Shown here: positions 49,645 through 49,717 of the stretch, piece after piece | How the letters are laid out: every line of letters begins with the position of its first letter | Numbering within the stretch: the first letter of the stretch is position 1 | The notes under the pieces: model-generated | What the model was told of the DNA's origin: nothing | The model's input: only the letters and a program-made list of their open reading frames with translations | The model's database searches: none | Program-made: the position numbers and the translations under genes | Assembly: GCA_007136405.1 (NCBI GenBank) | Contig: SLHA01000025.1 | Coordinates: forward strand, 1 to 49,717 | Direction: 5' to 3' | Length of the DNA stretch: 49,717 nt | DNA from: Candidatus Latescibacterota bacterium | GTDB lineage: Bacteria; Latescibacterota; UBA2968; UBA8231

Positions 49645-49717
49645 GCCCCGAGGCTCGTTCAGCTGGACTGACGGGCCTGTTTGCCCCGAGGCTCGTTCAG
49701 CTGGACTGACGGGCCTG
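49645..49717. repeat. Tandem repeat with 38-bp period, continuing past the window
   Basis: A 35-bp unit beginning gccccgaggctcgttcagct occurs at 49645-49679 and, without a single change, at 49683-49717, separated by ttt. The second copy ends exactly at the window edge, so more copies may follow. Upstream, 49446-49644 is GC-rich and has a looser repeat of ccg..gaccg.gctgcgagcg. No ORF is credible here. Confidence 0.85.

Noticed and set aside
49446-49717. Possible CRISPR array at the window end
   Set aside because: The two units are separated by only three bases, so it is a tandem repeat without spacers, and no cas gene is present.

Overview
The window is a GC-rich, gene-dense stretch of a Gram-negative bacterial chromosome. 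Several lipoproteins and outer-membrane barrels show the double membrane. The best taxonomic clues are a PorX-type response regulator (receiver plus PglZ domain) followed directly by tsaE, a short RpoD-like sigma factor without region 1.1, and an OmpP1-type barrel; all three are familiar from the FCB group (Bacteroidota and relatives). The high GC, E. coli-like promoter sequences and frequent GTG/TTG starts suggest a deep or candidate lineage of that group rather than a typical Bacteroidota member. This placement is inference. No tRNA, rRNA, IS element, prophage or CRISPR array was seen.

Layout. 1-6494: a carbon/amino-acid locus with an FGGY sugar kinase cut by the window edge, a divergent SHMT, a SelA/DgaE-like PLP enzyme, and a glycyl radical enzyme of unusual active site translationally coupled to its radical-SAM activase. 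6705-12605: a leftward run zwf, glk, a dihydrodipicolinate-synthase-family aldolase/lyase and a large membrane spermidine-synthase-like protein that is visibly AT-richer than its surroundings. 12989-16358: an ATP-cone/2-phosphoglycerate-kinase-like protein, a bactofilin and a DUF2279-like envelope protein. 16613-20574: a two-component pair (kinase plus PorX) and tsaE. 20660-30821: an envelope block with an OM protein, an OmpP1 barrel, several lipoproteins, a 1060-residue protease/propeller/BamA-type barrel fusion, an NlpC/P60 hydrolase and an OmpA protein.

31226-35284: a PurO-type IMP cyclohydrolase, a degenerate heme A synthase homologue, and a coupled amidohydrolase/GHMP kinase pair. 35566-36533: a small leftward operon of rpsR (S18) and a lone bacterial-microcompartment shell gene, ending in a clear terminator; rpsR has no ATG/GTG/TTG start and appears to begin at ATC behind a good Shine-Dalgarno site and a stem-loop. 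36548-41128: an O-antigen-ligase-like protein, a cluster of RNA-like hairpins, arfB, the sigma factor and an MFS transporter. 41451-49445: parE-parC, a DEAD-box helicase, gltX and an aldo/keto reductase. The window ends inside a 38-bp-period tandem repeat.

Points most worth follow-up: the orphan microcompartment protein with a Rho_N/SAP-like tail beside rpsR, the non-canonical rpsR start, the glycyl radical enzyme lacking the usual Cys-x-Glu motif, the multi-hairpin RNA candidate at 38129-38278, and several decayed GC-rich tandem repeats in intergenic regions.
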